A model generated the notes under the pieces. The model saw nothing but the letters and a program-made list of their open reading frames with translations, did not search any database and was not told the origin of the DNA. Source: Cololabis saira (lineage: Eukaryota > Chordata > Actinopteri > Beloniformes > Belonidae). Taken from it: a stretch of DNA of 64,000 nucleotides. The stretch is from assembly GCF_033807715.1 (NCBI RefSeq), contig NC_084591.1, forward strand, positions 32,629,590 to 32,693,589, read 5' to 3'. Positions within the stretch are counted from its first letter, which is position 1, and every line of letters starts with the position of its first letter. This document shows positions 21,901 to 32,671 of this stretch, piece after piece. A program made the translations under genes and the position numbers.

Positions 21901-22800
21901 ATGTTTTCATGCGTTCTGCATGTATATGACCTCGGACAGATGAGTGAAGCAGGCAGCTGCTTTTCTTTGGTCGGACATGAAGTGCCAAACGTCGAGGATG
22001 GACAAGGTTCTTCTGTGCATCATCTCTGCCTCAGGTGACAGGTTCATATTCTGTCTTGCGTGTAAAGATTCAATCGTTTCAGTGATTTATCCATGAAAGA
22101 GTTAAATATATGTGATGAATAGGTTTCAAAAGTTACAGTGAAGGAATTTTTAGATGAAATGACATCCAATTTGACATAAATTATCTACAAGATGAAGTTA
22201 TCTTTGCACTTTTGGGATGAGATGTATTCTGCGGGTACAAACATCAGTTTTTTAAATACAGGCGTTAAAATAAGAGAATAAGAAATCCTTTTTTCAGTGG
22301 TCTGTCGAGGTTTACAAATGAAATAATCAGCCAATATTTGTTTTCTAAGTTTAATAGATGTTTGTGGAGCATCAAAACCAGTTTAATCAGCTTGTAAACA
22401 GTCACACGTTAAGCTTTAAATTTAAGAAAAAGCAGGATGAATACCAAAGGAAATCAAACCAAATGTATGTAAATGTGTTTTTTTTTTCATGTAAAGCAAG
22501 TTTAATGATCTAAAGGTGTAAAAACGAGCAGTAAGCTGGATTTGCATCTGGTTGCTACGTGTTTGTGGGAGGTTTTATGTGTTTTCATGGAGATTAAAAC
22601 TCAAATACAGCTGCTACAACCCTTAGAGTTGTGTTAAAAAACCAAATATCCATCTATCTTCTACAGCAGCTTAATCCTCCGCAGGGACCTAAAATATAAA
22701 ATAAAAGTTTTGAGAGAAAAGAAGTCCTGCAGAAAGAGCATCAGTCAGATCAGAGGTGTCTGAGCAACATCTGAATTTGAGTTGCCGAGAAGTCTTAACC
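21901..22800. other. Non-coding, nothing recognised
   Basis: No supported gene. A short CCATCTATCTTCTACAGCAG stretch near 22650 resembles common teleost repeat tails but is too short to assign. Confidence 0.45.
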
Positions 22801-22808
22801 GTTTGAAG

Positions 22809-23966
22809 TAGGGCTGCAGCTATCGAATATTTTAGTAATCGAGTATTCTACTGAAAATTCCATCGATTAATCGAGTAATCGGATAAAACATATTTGTTTA
22901 GTTAAAGAGCAATTATAAATATACATAAGATGTTAGATGTTAATTGACATCAAGACTAAATTATATAATCCAGTAGGTTCATGGCTGTGCATTTAAAAAC
23001 CCTGAATTTACACCAGTTGACCAAATTCACTGCCTTCACTCAAAAAACTAAGGATCTTACCAAGAAATGTTCTTATTTCTAACCTAAAAATGCCATTACA
23101 CCTGATATCAGACATAACTTAAAATGTTAGGTGTTTTTCCCACGTGTTTCAATTGAACTTTCATTTGTGTCAAGCAAATTTTAAGTTCTAGTTAAGTTTT
23201 AAGTTAGAGTTTTGGCAGTGTTCAAAATAAAATTATGAGACCTGCTGTATTGGAGCACATTAGACACCAGTGCTGCTTGTTTTATCCATGAATGACTACA
23301 GAGATAAAATGAAATGAAAACTACCCAGTTAGCTTTATTACGTTTTTATTTTTCTGACATTTTCTGCCTTTTCTTTTAGTTAAAACTGTAGCGGGAACAG
23401 AGGTTTATATACCGGGTAAAGGCTGATTTATGCTTCCGCGTTACAACAACGCAGTATGGTGCGCGCGCTGCGTACCCTACGCCGTAGACTACGGCGTAGC
23501 CGTGGACAGCCTGCACGGCAGCGCAGCCCCGCCAGCCGGACCGGCGCTCTCCGCCCTCGCCGGAGAGCGGCGTAGACTCTGCGTCGATTTAACGCGGAAC
23601 ATTTAGAGGGGGAACATTAGGAGAACGGACCAGAAGAATATAGCGTGGATTAAAAATAAAAGTTAACCACTGAACTACATGTGTATCCCGTCTGGGCCAT
23701 TGCAGACTGCCTGAGCATGGCATGTTACAAAACAAACATATCCGCCGCCTCTTTCTCCCCCCTTTAACGTGCGCAGCGTCAGCGTGTTGTGTCGCATTAA
23801 ATGTGGTCCGGGCGTAATACGAGGCTTTGAGCTGGTGAAATTAAACGAAAAAAATAAATAAATAAATAAATTAATTAATTAAACGATTCCTCGAGGCAGA
23901 GAAAATTCCTCGATCATTTTTTGTAATCGAATTACTCGAATTATTCGAGGAATCGTTTCAGCCCTA
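22809..23966. mobile_element. Non-autonomous hAT transposon with 8-bp target duplication
   Basis: The left end TAGGGCTGCAGCTATCGAAT and the inverted right end CTAGGGCTGAAACGATTCCT are imperfect inverted repeats of the common vertebrate AATCGA-rich hAT type. The perfect 8-bp duplication GTTTGAAG is at 22801-22808 and 23967-23974. No transposase frame survives. A Harbinger-like MITE is nested at about 23420-23610. Confidence 0.9.
23420..23610. mobile_element. Nested Harbinger-like MITE fragment
   Basis: It starts AGGCTGATTTATGCTTCCGC after a TAA and ends near CGCGGAACATTTAGAGG. The GCGTACCCTACGCCGTAGAC core is the same family as at 4258, 38405, 39255 and 51700. The interior is GC-rich and self-complementary. 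Confidence 0.55.
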
Positions 23967-24129
23967 GTTTGAAGTAAAAACAGAAACTCCTTTGACCTTC
24001 TTGAAAGTGAAATATTGATGCAGCAACCCGTCTAGAAGTAGCCAAATTACTTGCGGTCAGTTTTCTGACATTAAAAATGTTAATAAAGTTTTGTTGTTTG
24101 ATTTTCTTTTTTTTGTTTGTTTTAAATCA

Positions 24130-24330
24130 GTTTAAGGTGATAAATGAGAATCTTGAAGAGGAACTTCTCACTTTTGGGGCACGTTTAGGGGGCAAAAAGG
24201 CCCTCGAGGGCCCGTTCATTGCTGCTTGCAGCTTTAATTAGTGCCACGGCTGCGCCACGTGGCACTCCTCCTCCATTGAGCTTCGCAATGGAGGAGGAGT
24301 GCCTCGTGCTGCGCACGAGGCACTCTTAAT
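24130..24330. repeat. Repeat end with three consecutive hairpins
   Basis: The stretch GAGGGCCCGTTCATTGCTGC then TTGCAGCTTTAATT is shared with 29270-29303. It is followed by three strong hairpins. The first is GTGCCACG with CGTGGCAC (24243-24266). The second is CTCCTCCTCCATTG with CAATGGAGGAGGAG (24267-24301). The third is GTGCCTCGTGC with GCACGAGGCAC (24300-24324). No gene is evident. Confidence 0.7.
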
Positions 24331-25514
24331 ATTGCTCAGGCTTATTCCATATTCTTCCGTAAAAACTTTGGCACGTAACTAGTCCCGCAGCTTTGAGAAA
24401 ACGCGAAAAGTAAAAACGTAGAAACGTGCGCCTTAAGCGGGAATCGAGTGGTATGACTTTTAGCGATTGGCGTGCACGTTTTTGCGCAACGTGCACAAAC
24501 GTGCGCTTTTTGCCCCATCCGGAACGCATTGCGAGAACTTTGGGGCCTCACCACTCGCACACCGTTACTCGAAAAATTCTGAACCAATATAGAAAGTTGT
24601 AGGCCCTGAATTTAACTACAGTACTGTGGATTTTCAGAGTGATGGCACAAATGGTTTTTGCACGAAGTGCAAAAACATTTCCAAATTTCCAAACTAATGG
24701 GGAGATTTTCCCATGTAAGTGAATGGGGCAGAATGTAACACTGTGGATGGGAGGAGGTAAAAAAAAAAGCCAAATTCACCTTTTTTCAGAGTCACATATC
24801 TTTCTCATACTTGCACGTAGAACTGTCATTCAAACTTCAAAACGGAGGAAAACTACACTTTTCAAGATATGAGTGCTCAAGCGAGGACTGGAAATCACTT
24901 TTTTGTCAAATCTTCAGTGCGGTTCTAATTGATTAGAGTGCGAGAGACTTTCAAAAAATGATCATAATTTGTATTTGTAACTCGAGCTGACGGCCAAACC
25001 GTAAAAGCTAGAAAGATCATTTTTGGTCAGAATGTAGGCATACATGTTGAGATTCAAATAATGTGACTTTGACAGGCGTGGTGTGCACAAAATTTGAACG
25101 GGGGGGCCAACAGACACGCCAATTCCTGTCTCGCTCTCCATTGACTATAATGTTAAAAAAACTTTTCTTCAAAAAAATCTCATTTTTGTTTTCGAATTGC
25201 CGTTACTAACACATTTTAAGGAATATCTGTATGAAAATAACATTTACAGAATCTTCTGGGTTCTCCGTCTCTCAAAATGTTTTCGTTTTTCTGCTAAGAG
25301 CTACGGTTTCACTACAAGGTGAAGTTATTTGAGGCTTGTCACAAGGCAAAAATCTGGGGTTTTCTCACAGTCAGTGCGGAACCTTCCGGAACTTTCCGGA
25401 ACCTTCCTCATTTCGAGGTTGCTGTTGCCCGGCAACCAGAGCTCAGCTGTTGACTGATTAGGCTGACCCAGAACTGGTCACATGACCCAGTCAGTACAGA
25501 CTTCATATAGTATA
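24331..25514. other. Non-coding repeat-like sequence, no gene
   Basis: The sequence has the wording of a dispersed teleost repeat (AACGTGCACAAACGTGCGC and similar near 24470-24510) but no coding potential. It runs up to the left arm of the large palindrome. Repeats of CCGGAAC occur at 25385-25405. Confidence 0.4.
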
Positions 25515-26822
25515 ACCAGCCCCCGGGTCTCCCACTCAGAAGGCGCGCCGATTTTTTCCAGTGGCCAACCGCGGTACTGCAACCAAAAATCCCATGCGGC
25601 CCAGAAAGCTTTTTTCCCATAGACCGCAATAGTAAAAGAGAAGCCTCTAAAACTGTTCACAGGACACCTCCAGCTGTAATCCCCGGCAATTACTAATCTT
25701 TGTATTCTATATTTTTAGGTCATGGACTTTATATCCGTCAAAAATGTTTTATAACGGCCAGAAAAGTAAAAGAAAAGTCTCTTTCTGGGCGTGACGTCAC
25801 GGCTGACGTCACAGCCGTGTCTGTGTATTCCACGGATGTTTTATATTAATATATATTATATAATTATATTATATTAATACATTAATAATATATGTAATGC
25901 TATACATGTAATAATATACATTAATTCATATATTATATTAATACATATTATATTAATATTCGCGTCATTGCCCCGGGGCATGATGGGAGGCCCCAGAGCA
26001 TCATGGGAGGTGACTCAACTGCGCATGCTCCATGGGCCGCATAATGCGGAAGTAAACCCGGAAGTCAGAGATTTTTTCAGCGTATGCGCTGGCTGAGCAG
26101 AATGCATTGAAATGAATGGGCGGCCATTTTTAGTGTCCCATCCAGTTCTATAATACATCCATGAGTATAACCCATGGATCTATAATAATAACTGGATCGG
26201 ACGTCAAAAATGGCCGCCCATTCATTTCAATGCATTCTGCTCAGCCAGCGCATCCGCCGAAAAAATCTCTGACTTCCGGGTTTACTTCCGCATACAGCGG
26301 CCCATAGAGCATGCGCAGTTGAGTCACCTCCCATGATGCTCTGGGGCCTCCCATCATGCCCCGGGGCAATGACGCGAGTATTAATATAATATGTATTAAT
26401 ATAATATCTTAATTAATGTATATTATTACATGTATAGCATTACATATATTATTAATGTATTAATATAATATAATTATATAATATATATTAATATAAAACA
26501 TCCGTGGAATGCACGGACACGGCTGTGACGTCAGCCGTGACGTCACGCCCAGAAAGAGACTTTTCTTTTACTTTTCTGGCCGTTATAAAACATTTTTGAC
26601 GGATATAAAGTCCATGACTTAAAAATATAGAATACAAAGATTAGTAATTGCCGGGGATTACAGCTGGAGGTGTCCTGTGAACAGTTTTAGAGGCTTCTCT
26701 TTTACTATTGCGGTCTATGGGAAAAAAGCTTTCTGGGCCGCATGGGATTTTTGGTTGCAGTACCGCGGTTGGCCACTGGAAAAAATCGGCGCGCCTTCTG
26801 AGTGCCAGACCCGGGGGCTGGT
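25515..26822. repeat. Near-perfect 1.3-kb palindrome (arms ~650 bp, 9-bp spacer)
   Basis: The left arm 25515-26163 and right arm 26173-26822 are inverted copies with roughly 97-98% identity by eye. They are separated by AGTATAACC at 26164-26172. Outer ends are ACCAGCCCCCGGG and its inverse. Each arm carries two TGACGTCA-like words (25790-25815 and mirror), a long TA-rich block, and a CATGATGGGAGGCCCC block. A 3-bp ATA on both outer sides could be a target duplication but is weak. All frames inside are incidental. It could be a foldback element or a duplicated-inverted segment. Confidence 0.9.
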
Positions 26823-26872
26823 ATAACCTGGAAAAAGGAGAATTCTGAACCCTGACCTTTTGACCTTAGATG

Positions 26873-26873
<1 letters not shown>

Positions 26874-26957
<84 letters not shown>

Positions 26958-26962
26958 ACACA
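26874..26962. repeat. (CA)n microsatellite
   Basis: About 78 bp of pure CA repeat followed by a TA-interrupted extension. The Cys/Val frames across it are artefacts. Confidence 0.97.
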
Positions 26963-26964
26963 TA

Positions 26965-27262
26965 TGATAGGTGTTATTATGGGATGGCAGGTGTTTTTAT
27001 AGGATGTTAGTGTTATGGGATGGCAGATGTTATTATAGGATGTTAGTGTTATTATGGGATGGCAGGTGTTTTTATAGGATGTTAGTGTTATTATGGGATG
27101 GCAGGTGTTTTTATAGGATGTTAGTGTTATTATGGGATGGCAGGTGTTTTTATAGGATGTTAGTGTTATTATGGGATGTTAGTGTTATTATGGGATGGCA
27201 GGTGTTTTTATAGGATGTTAGTGTTATTATGGATTGGTAGGTGTCTATTTTGGGATGGTAGT
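26965..27262. repeat. 39-bp minisatellite
   Basis: The unit begins GTTATTATGGGATGGCAGGT and repeats about seven times with small length variants. Because 39 is a multiple of three, one frame stays open and yields a 13-residue peptide repeat. It is not a gene by any other sign. Confidence 0.93.
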
Positions 27263-27271
27263 GTTATAGGT

Positions 27272-28410
27272 GTTAGCGGTCCCGTTAGCGGTTCTGTTAG
27301 CGGTCCCGTTAGCGATCCCGTTAGCGGTCCCGTTAGCGATCCCGTTAGCGGTCCCGTTAGCGGTCCAGTTAGCGACCCCGTTAGCGGTCCCGTTAGCAAT
27401 CCCGTTAGCGGTCCCGTTAGCGGTTCCGCTAGCGGTTGTTAGCGATCCCGTTAGCGATCCCGTTAGCGGCTCGGTTAGCGATCCTGTTAGCGGCTCGGTT
27501 AGCGGTCCCGTTAGCGGTTCAGTTAGCGATTCCGTTAGCGATCCCGTTAGCGGTCCCGTTAGCGGTCCAGTTAGCGATCCCGTTACCGGCCCAGTTAGTG
27601 ACCCCGTTAGCAATCCCGTTAGCGGTTCCGCTAGCGGTTGTTAGCGATCCCGTTAGCGGCTTGGTTAGCGATCCCGTTAGCGGTTCTGTTAGCGGTTCTG
27701 TTAGCGGTCCCGTTAGCGGTTCCATTAGCGGTTGTTAGCGGTCCCGTTAGCGGTCCCGTTAGCGATCCCATTAGCGGCTCGGTTAGCGGTCCCGTTGGCG
27801 GTCCAGTTAGCGGTCCTGTTAGCAGTCCCGTTAGCAATCCTGTTAGCGGTCCCGTTAGCGGTTCTGTTAGCGATTCCGTTAGCGGTCCCGTTAGCGATCC
27901 CGTTAGCGGTCCCGTTAGCGGTCCCGTTAGTGGTTCCGTTAGCGGTCTCGTTAGCGGTTCAGTTAGCGATCCCGTTAGCGATCCTGTTAGCGGTCCCGTT
28001 AGCAATCCCGTTAGCGGTCCCGTTAGCAATCCTGTTAGCGGTCCCGTTAGCGGTTCTGTTAGCGGTTGTTAGCGGTCCCGTTAGCGGTTCCGTTAGCTGT
28101 CCCGTTAGCGGTCTCGTTAGCGGTCCCGTTAGCGGTTCCGTTAGCGATCCCGTTAGCGGTCCCGTTAGCGGTTCCGTTAGCGGTCCCGTTAGCGGTTCCG
28201 TTAGCGGTCCCGTTAGCGATCCCATTAGCGGCTCGGTTAGCGATCCCGTTAGCGGCTCGGTTAGCGGTCCCGTTAGCGGTCCCGTTAGCGATCCCGTTAG
28301 CAGTCCCGTTAGCAGGCCCGTTAGCGGTTCAGTTAGCGATCCCGTTAGCGGTTCTGTTAGCTGTCCCGTTAGCGGTCCCGATAGCGGTTTTGTTAGCGGT
28401 TCTATTAGCC
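27272..28410. repeat. 12-bp minisatellite (GTTAGCGGTCCC)n, about 1.1 kb
   Basis: About 95 units of GTTAGC plus a variable half: GGTCCC, GATCCC, GGTTCC, GGTTCT, GGCTCG and others. The 12-bp period keeps four of six frames free of stops. These give Val-Ser-Gly-Pro or Leu-Ala-Val-Pro type repeats on plus and Leu-Thr-Gly-Pro or Gly-Thr-Ala-Asn on minus. Shortened units GGTTGTTAGC at about 27436, 27640, 27735 and 28066 shift the phase and break the frames. The block GGTTCCGCTAGCGGTTGTTA recurs at 27421 and 27625, a sign of higher-order copying. No start context, splice site or flanking exon supports a protein. Confidence 0.95.
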
Positions 28411-29303
28411 TATTACATATTTTCTGTAATAACTTTTGAATGGTTTGACATAAAGATTCATGGGTGGTGTCATTGGAATCTGTATTGAGTCCTTGACCTT
28501 CATGGGTGCAAATAAGCCCCGCGATCATCCGGCAGTAGTCCGTGGCACTTCAAAATTTCCCGGGAATTTTGTCTAGTTATCATTATTATTACTATTACTA
28601 TTATTACAGTTATTACAGCTATTATTATTATTAGGGCCCGAGCACTTACAGTGCGAAAGGCCCTATTGTATCTGTAGGAATTTTTCTTTATTATTCTTCT
28701 GACGAAATGAGGGCCTTTTTGCCCCCCTAAACGTACCCAAAAAGTCACCAAATTTTCCATGCAAGTCAGGCCTGGCAAAAAATTTGATATTTAATGGTTT
28801 GCATTAATGGGAGTGGCAAAATGGCTCAACACGGTATTGAGTCCTTGACCTTCATTGGCCTGAATTAGCCCTGCCCCTTCTTCCGATTGGTTGTCCCTAT
28901 TATCTGCTATAACTTTTGAATGGTTTGACATAGAGAGTTGTGGGTGGTGTCATCGAACTCGCTTTTTAATACTTGAACCACATTGGTTGCAAATCATCCC
29001 CGCCCCTTCTTCTCATTGGTCGATATTTCATAGTTCCTATTTTCTGTAGTAACTTTTGAATGGTTTGACATAAAGACTCGTGGGTGGAGTCATCAGACAT
29101 GGTTTTGAGTCCTTGACCATAATTGGTGCAAGTTAGCCCCGCCCCTTCTCTCTGATTGGTCGATATTTCATAGTCCCTATTTTCTGCCATAACTTTTGGA
29201 TGGTTTGACATAGAAAGTCTGGTTGGTGTCATTTCTGATATGCTTATGGAGGGCGGTGGCCATGAGTGCGAGGGCCCGTTCATCGCTGCTTGCAGCTTTA
29301 ATT
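28411..29303. repeat. Dispersed teleost repeat with ~150-bp internal units
   Basis: The phrase AACTTTTGAATGGTTTGACA recurs at about 28432, 28911, 29051 and, with one change, 29191. Each copy is followed by GTGGGTGGTGTCAT and a GAGTCCTTGACC block. A sub-element starts AGGGCCCGAGCACTTACAGT at 28634, and the region ends GCTGCTTGCAGCTTTAATTA at 29303. That ending is shared with 24210-24240. No transposase is visible and the element type is unknown to me. Confidence 0.65.
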
Positions 29304-29327
29304 ACTATTATTATTATTATTATTATG

Positions 29328-29412
<85 letters not shown>
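29304..29412. repeat. (ATT)n microsatellite
   Basis: About 35 trinucleotide units, with one ATGTTT interruption near 29325. The poly-Ile frames are artefacts. Confidence 0.97.
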
Positions 29413-29413
<1 letters not shown>

Positions 29414-29601
29414 GTGTAACCTCATGATACTTCATTTGTTCTTTTTGCATATTCTATTATGTTAAAAGGTGGGCAAGATAAGCTTTATGCTTCAAGCTCG
29501 TACCTTTTCAGTCAAAATAATGTTGACCAAAGAAAAACCTGTGGATGTTTGTTATCTTGCTTGTTGATTTTTATGCTTGTGATTGGCCGAAATAAATATG
29601 A

Positions 29602-29620
29602 ACTAACTAACTAACTAAAA

Positions 29621-29667
<47 letters not shown>

Positions 29668-29668
29668 G
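29602..29668. repeat. (CTAA)n and (AAAT)n microsatellites
   Basis: A few CTAA units are followed by about twelve AAAT units, directly left of the proposed ackr3 leader exon. Confidence 0.95.
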
Positions 29669-29689
29669 GGGGGCTGCAGGGTTCCGTGT

Positions 29690-29994
29690 TTTTAATTGTC
29701 TTTGTCGGCTTTTCTCCAGTTCCTCCTCTGTGTCCACGGCGCTGTTGCAGCAGAGTCCTCTAGTCCTCCTCACACCTGCGGACTTTCCTCTGGCCCTGGA
29801 CCGGACCCGCTGGACCAGAAGGACACAGACTCCTCACGTCGGAGCTGCGCGGCATTAACGGAACTTCATCCCGTCTGTTGTGTCAGAACTGCTCCGGAGT
29901 CCCGGTTCTTTCTGTACACGTCTGTCCCACCGAGTGCCCGGTTTGTCTTGACAAGTGTGCCGGATCAAACACAGCGAGGCGTCTTTGACGTTCG
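29690..29994 (+). other. Candidate 5' UTR exon of the ackr3 gene
   Basis: A GC-rich, repeat-free island stands out from its AT-rich repeat surroundings and ends TTCGGTAGGTC, a plausible splice donor at about 29995. The receptor coding exon 2.7 kb downstream is preceded by an acceptor (TTTCCTATTTTCCAG ending 32655). ACKR3 genes commonly have a non-coding first exon and a single coding exon. The 100-codon frame here has no recognisable domain. Assignment is inference. Confidence 0.45.
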
Positions 29995-30257
29995 GTAGGT
30001 CTCTTGATGCGTGTCCTTTTCTTTAACTTTACACAAACGTAAGAAAGTGTGATCTGAGGGATTTTCGAGCGGAGTCTGGGGCCGACTTCGGTGCGGAGGT
30101 TTCTATTATCTACGCGCCGCGTTCAGGCGCTTCAGTGTGAATGGGAGCTCTGGGGTCTGAAGGGGGGCCTGGGATTATAATTTAAAACTGAGAATGCAGG
30201 ATCAATCAGAAATAGGAAGTCCAGGGGTTAAGCATTGATCATCAATCAGTTGTATGA

Positions 30258-30770
30258 GGTGGTTTAATAGAATAGAATAGAATAGAATAGAATAGAATAA
30301 ACTGTATTGATCCCCCAGAGGAGAAATTCACTTGTGCAGCAGCAAACATACACACGCTCAACAGTTTTTACAAAATATACACGAAAGTATGAAAAGGTAT
30401 ATAAAAAAAAGTATATCCTAAAAAAATAACCAATAAATAGCTAAATAATTAAAAAAGAGCAATATAAAAAATGAACAATGTACAAAAGAAAAAACCGAAA
30501 AATGAATAATATATACATGTGCAGGTTATTGCACTTATTGCAGGTTATTGCACTTTCAGAAAAAACAGGTTATTGCTTTTGAATGACTAGAGTTACTGTT
30601 ATTGCACTTGAATGACTAGAGTTGGTTATTGTACAGTCTGATGGCTGTGGGGATGAAGGACCTGCGGTAGCGTTCCTTCTTGCAGCGGGTGGTCCTTGGC
30701 TGAAGGAGCTGCTGAGGGCTCCCATGGTGTCATGTAGGGGGTGAGAGGGGTTGTTCATGATGGAGTTTTA
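30258..30770 (-). mobile_element. 5'-truncated L2/CR1-like LINE, 3' end
   Basis: The minus frame 30758-30570 starts MNNPSHPLHDTMGALSSSFS, the conserved C-terminal segment of L2-like RTs (in relatives DNPSHPLHDT...RRSF). A frameshift follows; 30655-30690 reads in another frame as RYRRSFIPTAI-like text. The 3' UTR continues left and ends GGGGGATCAATACAGTTTAT plus (TTCTA)n, seen as AATAG repeats at 30268-30299 on plus. Confidence 0.7.
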
Positions 30771-31636
30771 TATATATAATTTATATGACAGGTATAATTG
30801 TATGACACCCCAGAATCTGGGGGTTCCTTCTGTACCACATAAGCTGACAAACGCGCCACAATGAAGTGATCAGTTGAACTCATCACCACTCCATCAGAAA
30901 CTGGAAATGAAACTTTTCTAACTTTCTTCACGACTGAAGCTCCTCATCATCACCCCACAGTTTTATTTCCACTGTTCGGCTAAAGTATTTTTACATGATA
31001 TTAGGAGCTCAATGTGTTCAAAATATAGAAAATAAACTCCTCCAGTCCAGACTGAACGATGACAACAAGCCCCGCTTCGGGAACATGAAGCCAACCTCCT
31101 CTGCCAGGTTCATGACTACACGGCTGCTGGCAGCGCAAACTCCACAACAGGTTCTGAACAACCTCTGAGGTTTTTTCTCTTCCAGTTTTGTTCCCGATCC
31201 CGTCGGGATTTGATGTTGCATTTTCAAGCTTAGAAAAGAGCAACTGTCAAATGTCAAATGTCAAATGTCATATGTCTAATGCAGATTCTTTGCACTTTTC
31301 TTTTATCTGACATTAAGTATGACCAGTCTCATGTTTGGGGCGAGCAGTTTCGGTGAAACTGAATCTTAGCTGCAGATGTTCAAGATGTTCAATGACGTAG
31401 TAAAATCCCGTCAGGACCTGGTAATCCTGGACAATCCCTTTTTCTCATGGAATCAATCAAATGACACCTGATTTTAATTGATAATTATGAAATAACTCAA
31501 TGCATTCATAATATAAAAGTTCATGATTTTTTTTTTTTATTCTATAAATGTCTGTATTAATTCATTGTGACCTGCATACCATTACTCACCATTTTCACAT
31601 TACATAATAAACTGTTTTATTTAAATAACAAGACAT
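30771..31636. other. Presumed ackr3 intron sequence, no gene recognised
   Basis: No supported coding region. A short tandem GTCAAAT repeat lies at 31247-31275. If the 29690 exon is right, this lies in the first intron. Confidence 0.4.
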
Positions 31637-31831
31637 TTATTTTTTTTTAAAGATTTGTTGGGGCTCTAGTGGCCCTTTATTCAAAGTATACAGACAGGAA
31701 GGGGGTAGAGAGAGAGAATGGGGATGACATGCAGGAAAGGTGCGCAGGCCGGGATTGGAACCTGCGACCGCTGCAGGACTGTAGCATCAGTATATGAGCT
31801 ACTGCTTAACCCACTACACCACAGAGCGGCA
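31637..31831 (-). mobile_element. tRNA-derived SINE, second copy, minus strand
   Basis: Read on minus it starts GCCGCTCTGTGGTGTAGTGG, an A-box region. The B box GGTTCCAATCC follows, then CACCTTTCCTGCATGTCATC, and it ends in the GGGCCACTAGAGCCCC-type tail and A run (plus-strand T run 31639-31648). The body matches the plus-strand copy at 19905-20089. Flanking CATTTATTTT and CATTTCATTTT may be an imperfect target duplication. Confidence 0.8.
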
Positions 31832-32671
31832 TTTCATTTTAAAATAGTTTTAATTGATCATGCCTTTTTACTTTTTTCCTTACATAAACCTGACCTTTTA
31901 TTTAACTTTATTTGATATGATTTTACTTTCATTTCATTTTGAATTAACCTTATTTCAGGCAGGTAACCTCTGAGGTGCGTGCACCTGTTTACGTTCACCC
32001 CGTTTGTTCTTTCAATTCTGTAAGGAACAAGAACGATGTGTCCTCAAATGCCTTTGGATGTCTTACCCACCAAGCTCAGTTACCGGTTCCGGTAATACTG
32101 TGACATGTTGAGACTTACAGTGACAGCCATGATTATACAACAGCATTTCGTCTCTGGGTAAATGTTTACTAGGCTTTGCAATTAATAAAAAAGCCAAATG
32201 AACAAAAATAATTACTTTTTTTGGGGTATTATTTTTTTTTTGGGGGGGGGGTTGTATATACGAACAATAACGTTAATTTTTAGATTCGTTCGAACTTGAT
32301 TTCCTTTTAAAAGTGACAGCACTAGTCAGTCCCACCTCCACCTCCGATTCAAAGGGGGTTTAGTCCTGCACCCCTGTATGTCTGTGTAAGATCATACATT
32401 GAACGGGGCTCAAACGCCAAAGACAAGCGTGTTTAACAATGAAAGTGTTTCAGAACTTTACTGAACTAATAGTTTTTCAGTTTATAACTGTGAAAGGTCC
32501 AGATCCTGATCAAGACCCAGATGTAGCTTCTGATTGAAATACCACTCCAGATTCAATTCAAAGCTCTGATCCTGATCTTGATCCAGTTCAAGCCCTGGAT
32601 TAATTTCTTGATTCAGGTCTTGCAGCTTTCTCACCTCTTGTTTCCTATTTTCCAGGTGGATCTTCATCGTA
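31832..32671 (+). other. ackr3 upstream intron end and splice acceptor
   Basis: Mostly AT-rich with a G run at about 32240-32250 and no gene. At its end, TTTCCTATTTTCCAG followed by GTGGATCTTCATCGTA is a good splice acceptor 16 bases before the receptor ATG. Confidence 0.55.

Noticed and set aside
25780..25815. Paired TGACGTCA words as a CRE-type promoter
   Set aside because: They occur inside both palindrome arms with no gene nearby; a promoter role cannot be supported.
26705..26963. Cys-Val repeat frames
   Set aside because: Translation of the (CA)n microsatellite.
26971..27213. 13-residue peptide repeat frame
   Set aside because: Result of the 39-bp minisatellite period, a multiple of three.
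27272..28410. Possible CRISPR-like array because of regular short repeats
   Set aside because: There are no unique spacers, the unit is only 12 bp and the genome is a vertebrate.
27245..28528. Several long frames on both strands (up to 235 codons) across the GTTAGC array
   Set aside because: They are automatic products of a 12-bp period with no stop in four frames; no start context, splice site or domain supports a protein.
29177..29465. Poly-isoleucine frames
   Set aside because: Translation of the (ATT)n microsatellite.
30570..30758. 62-codon minus frame as a host gene
   Set aside because: It matches the C-terminal segment of an L2-like LINE and is followed by the LINE 3' UTR.
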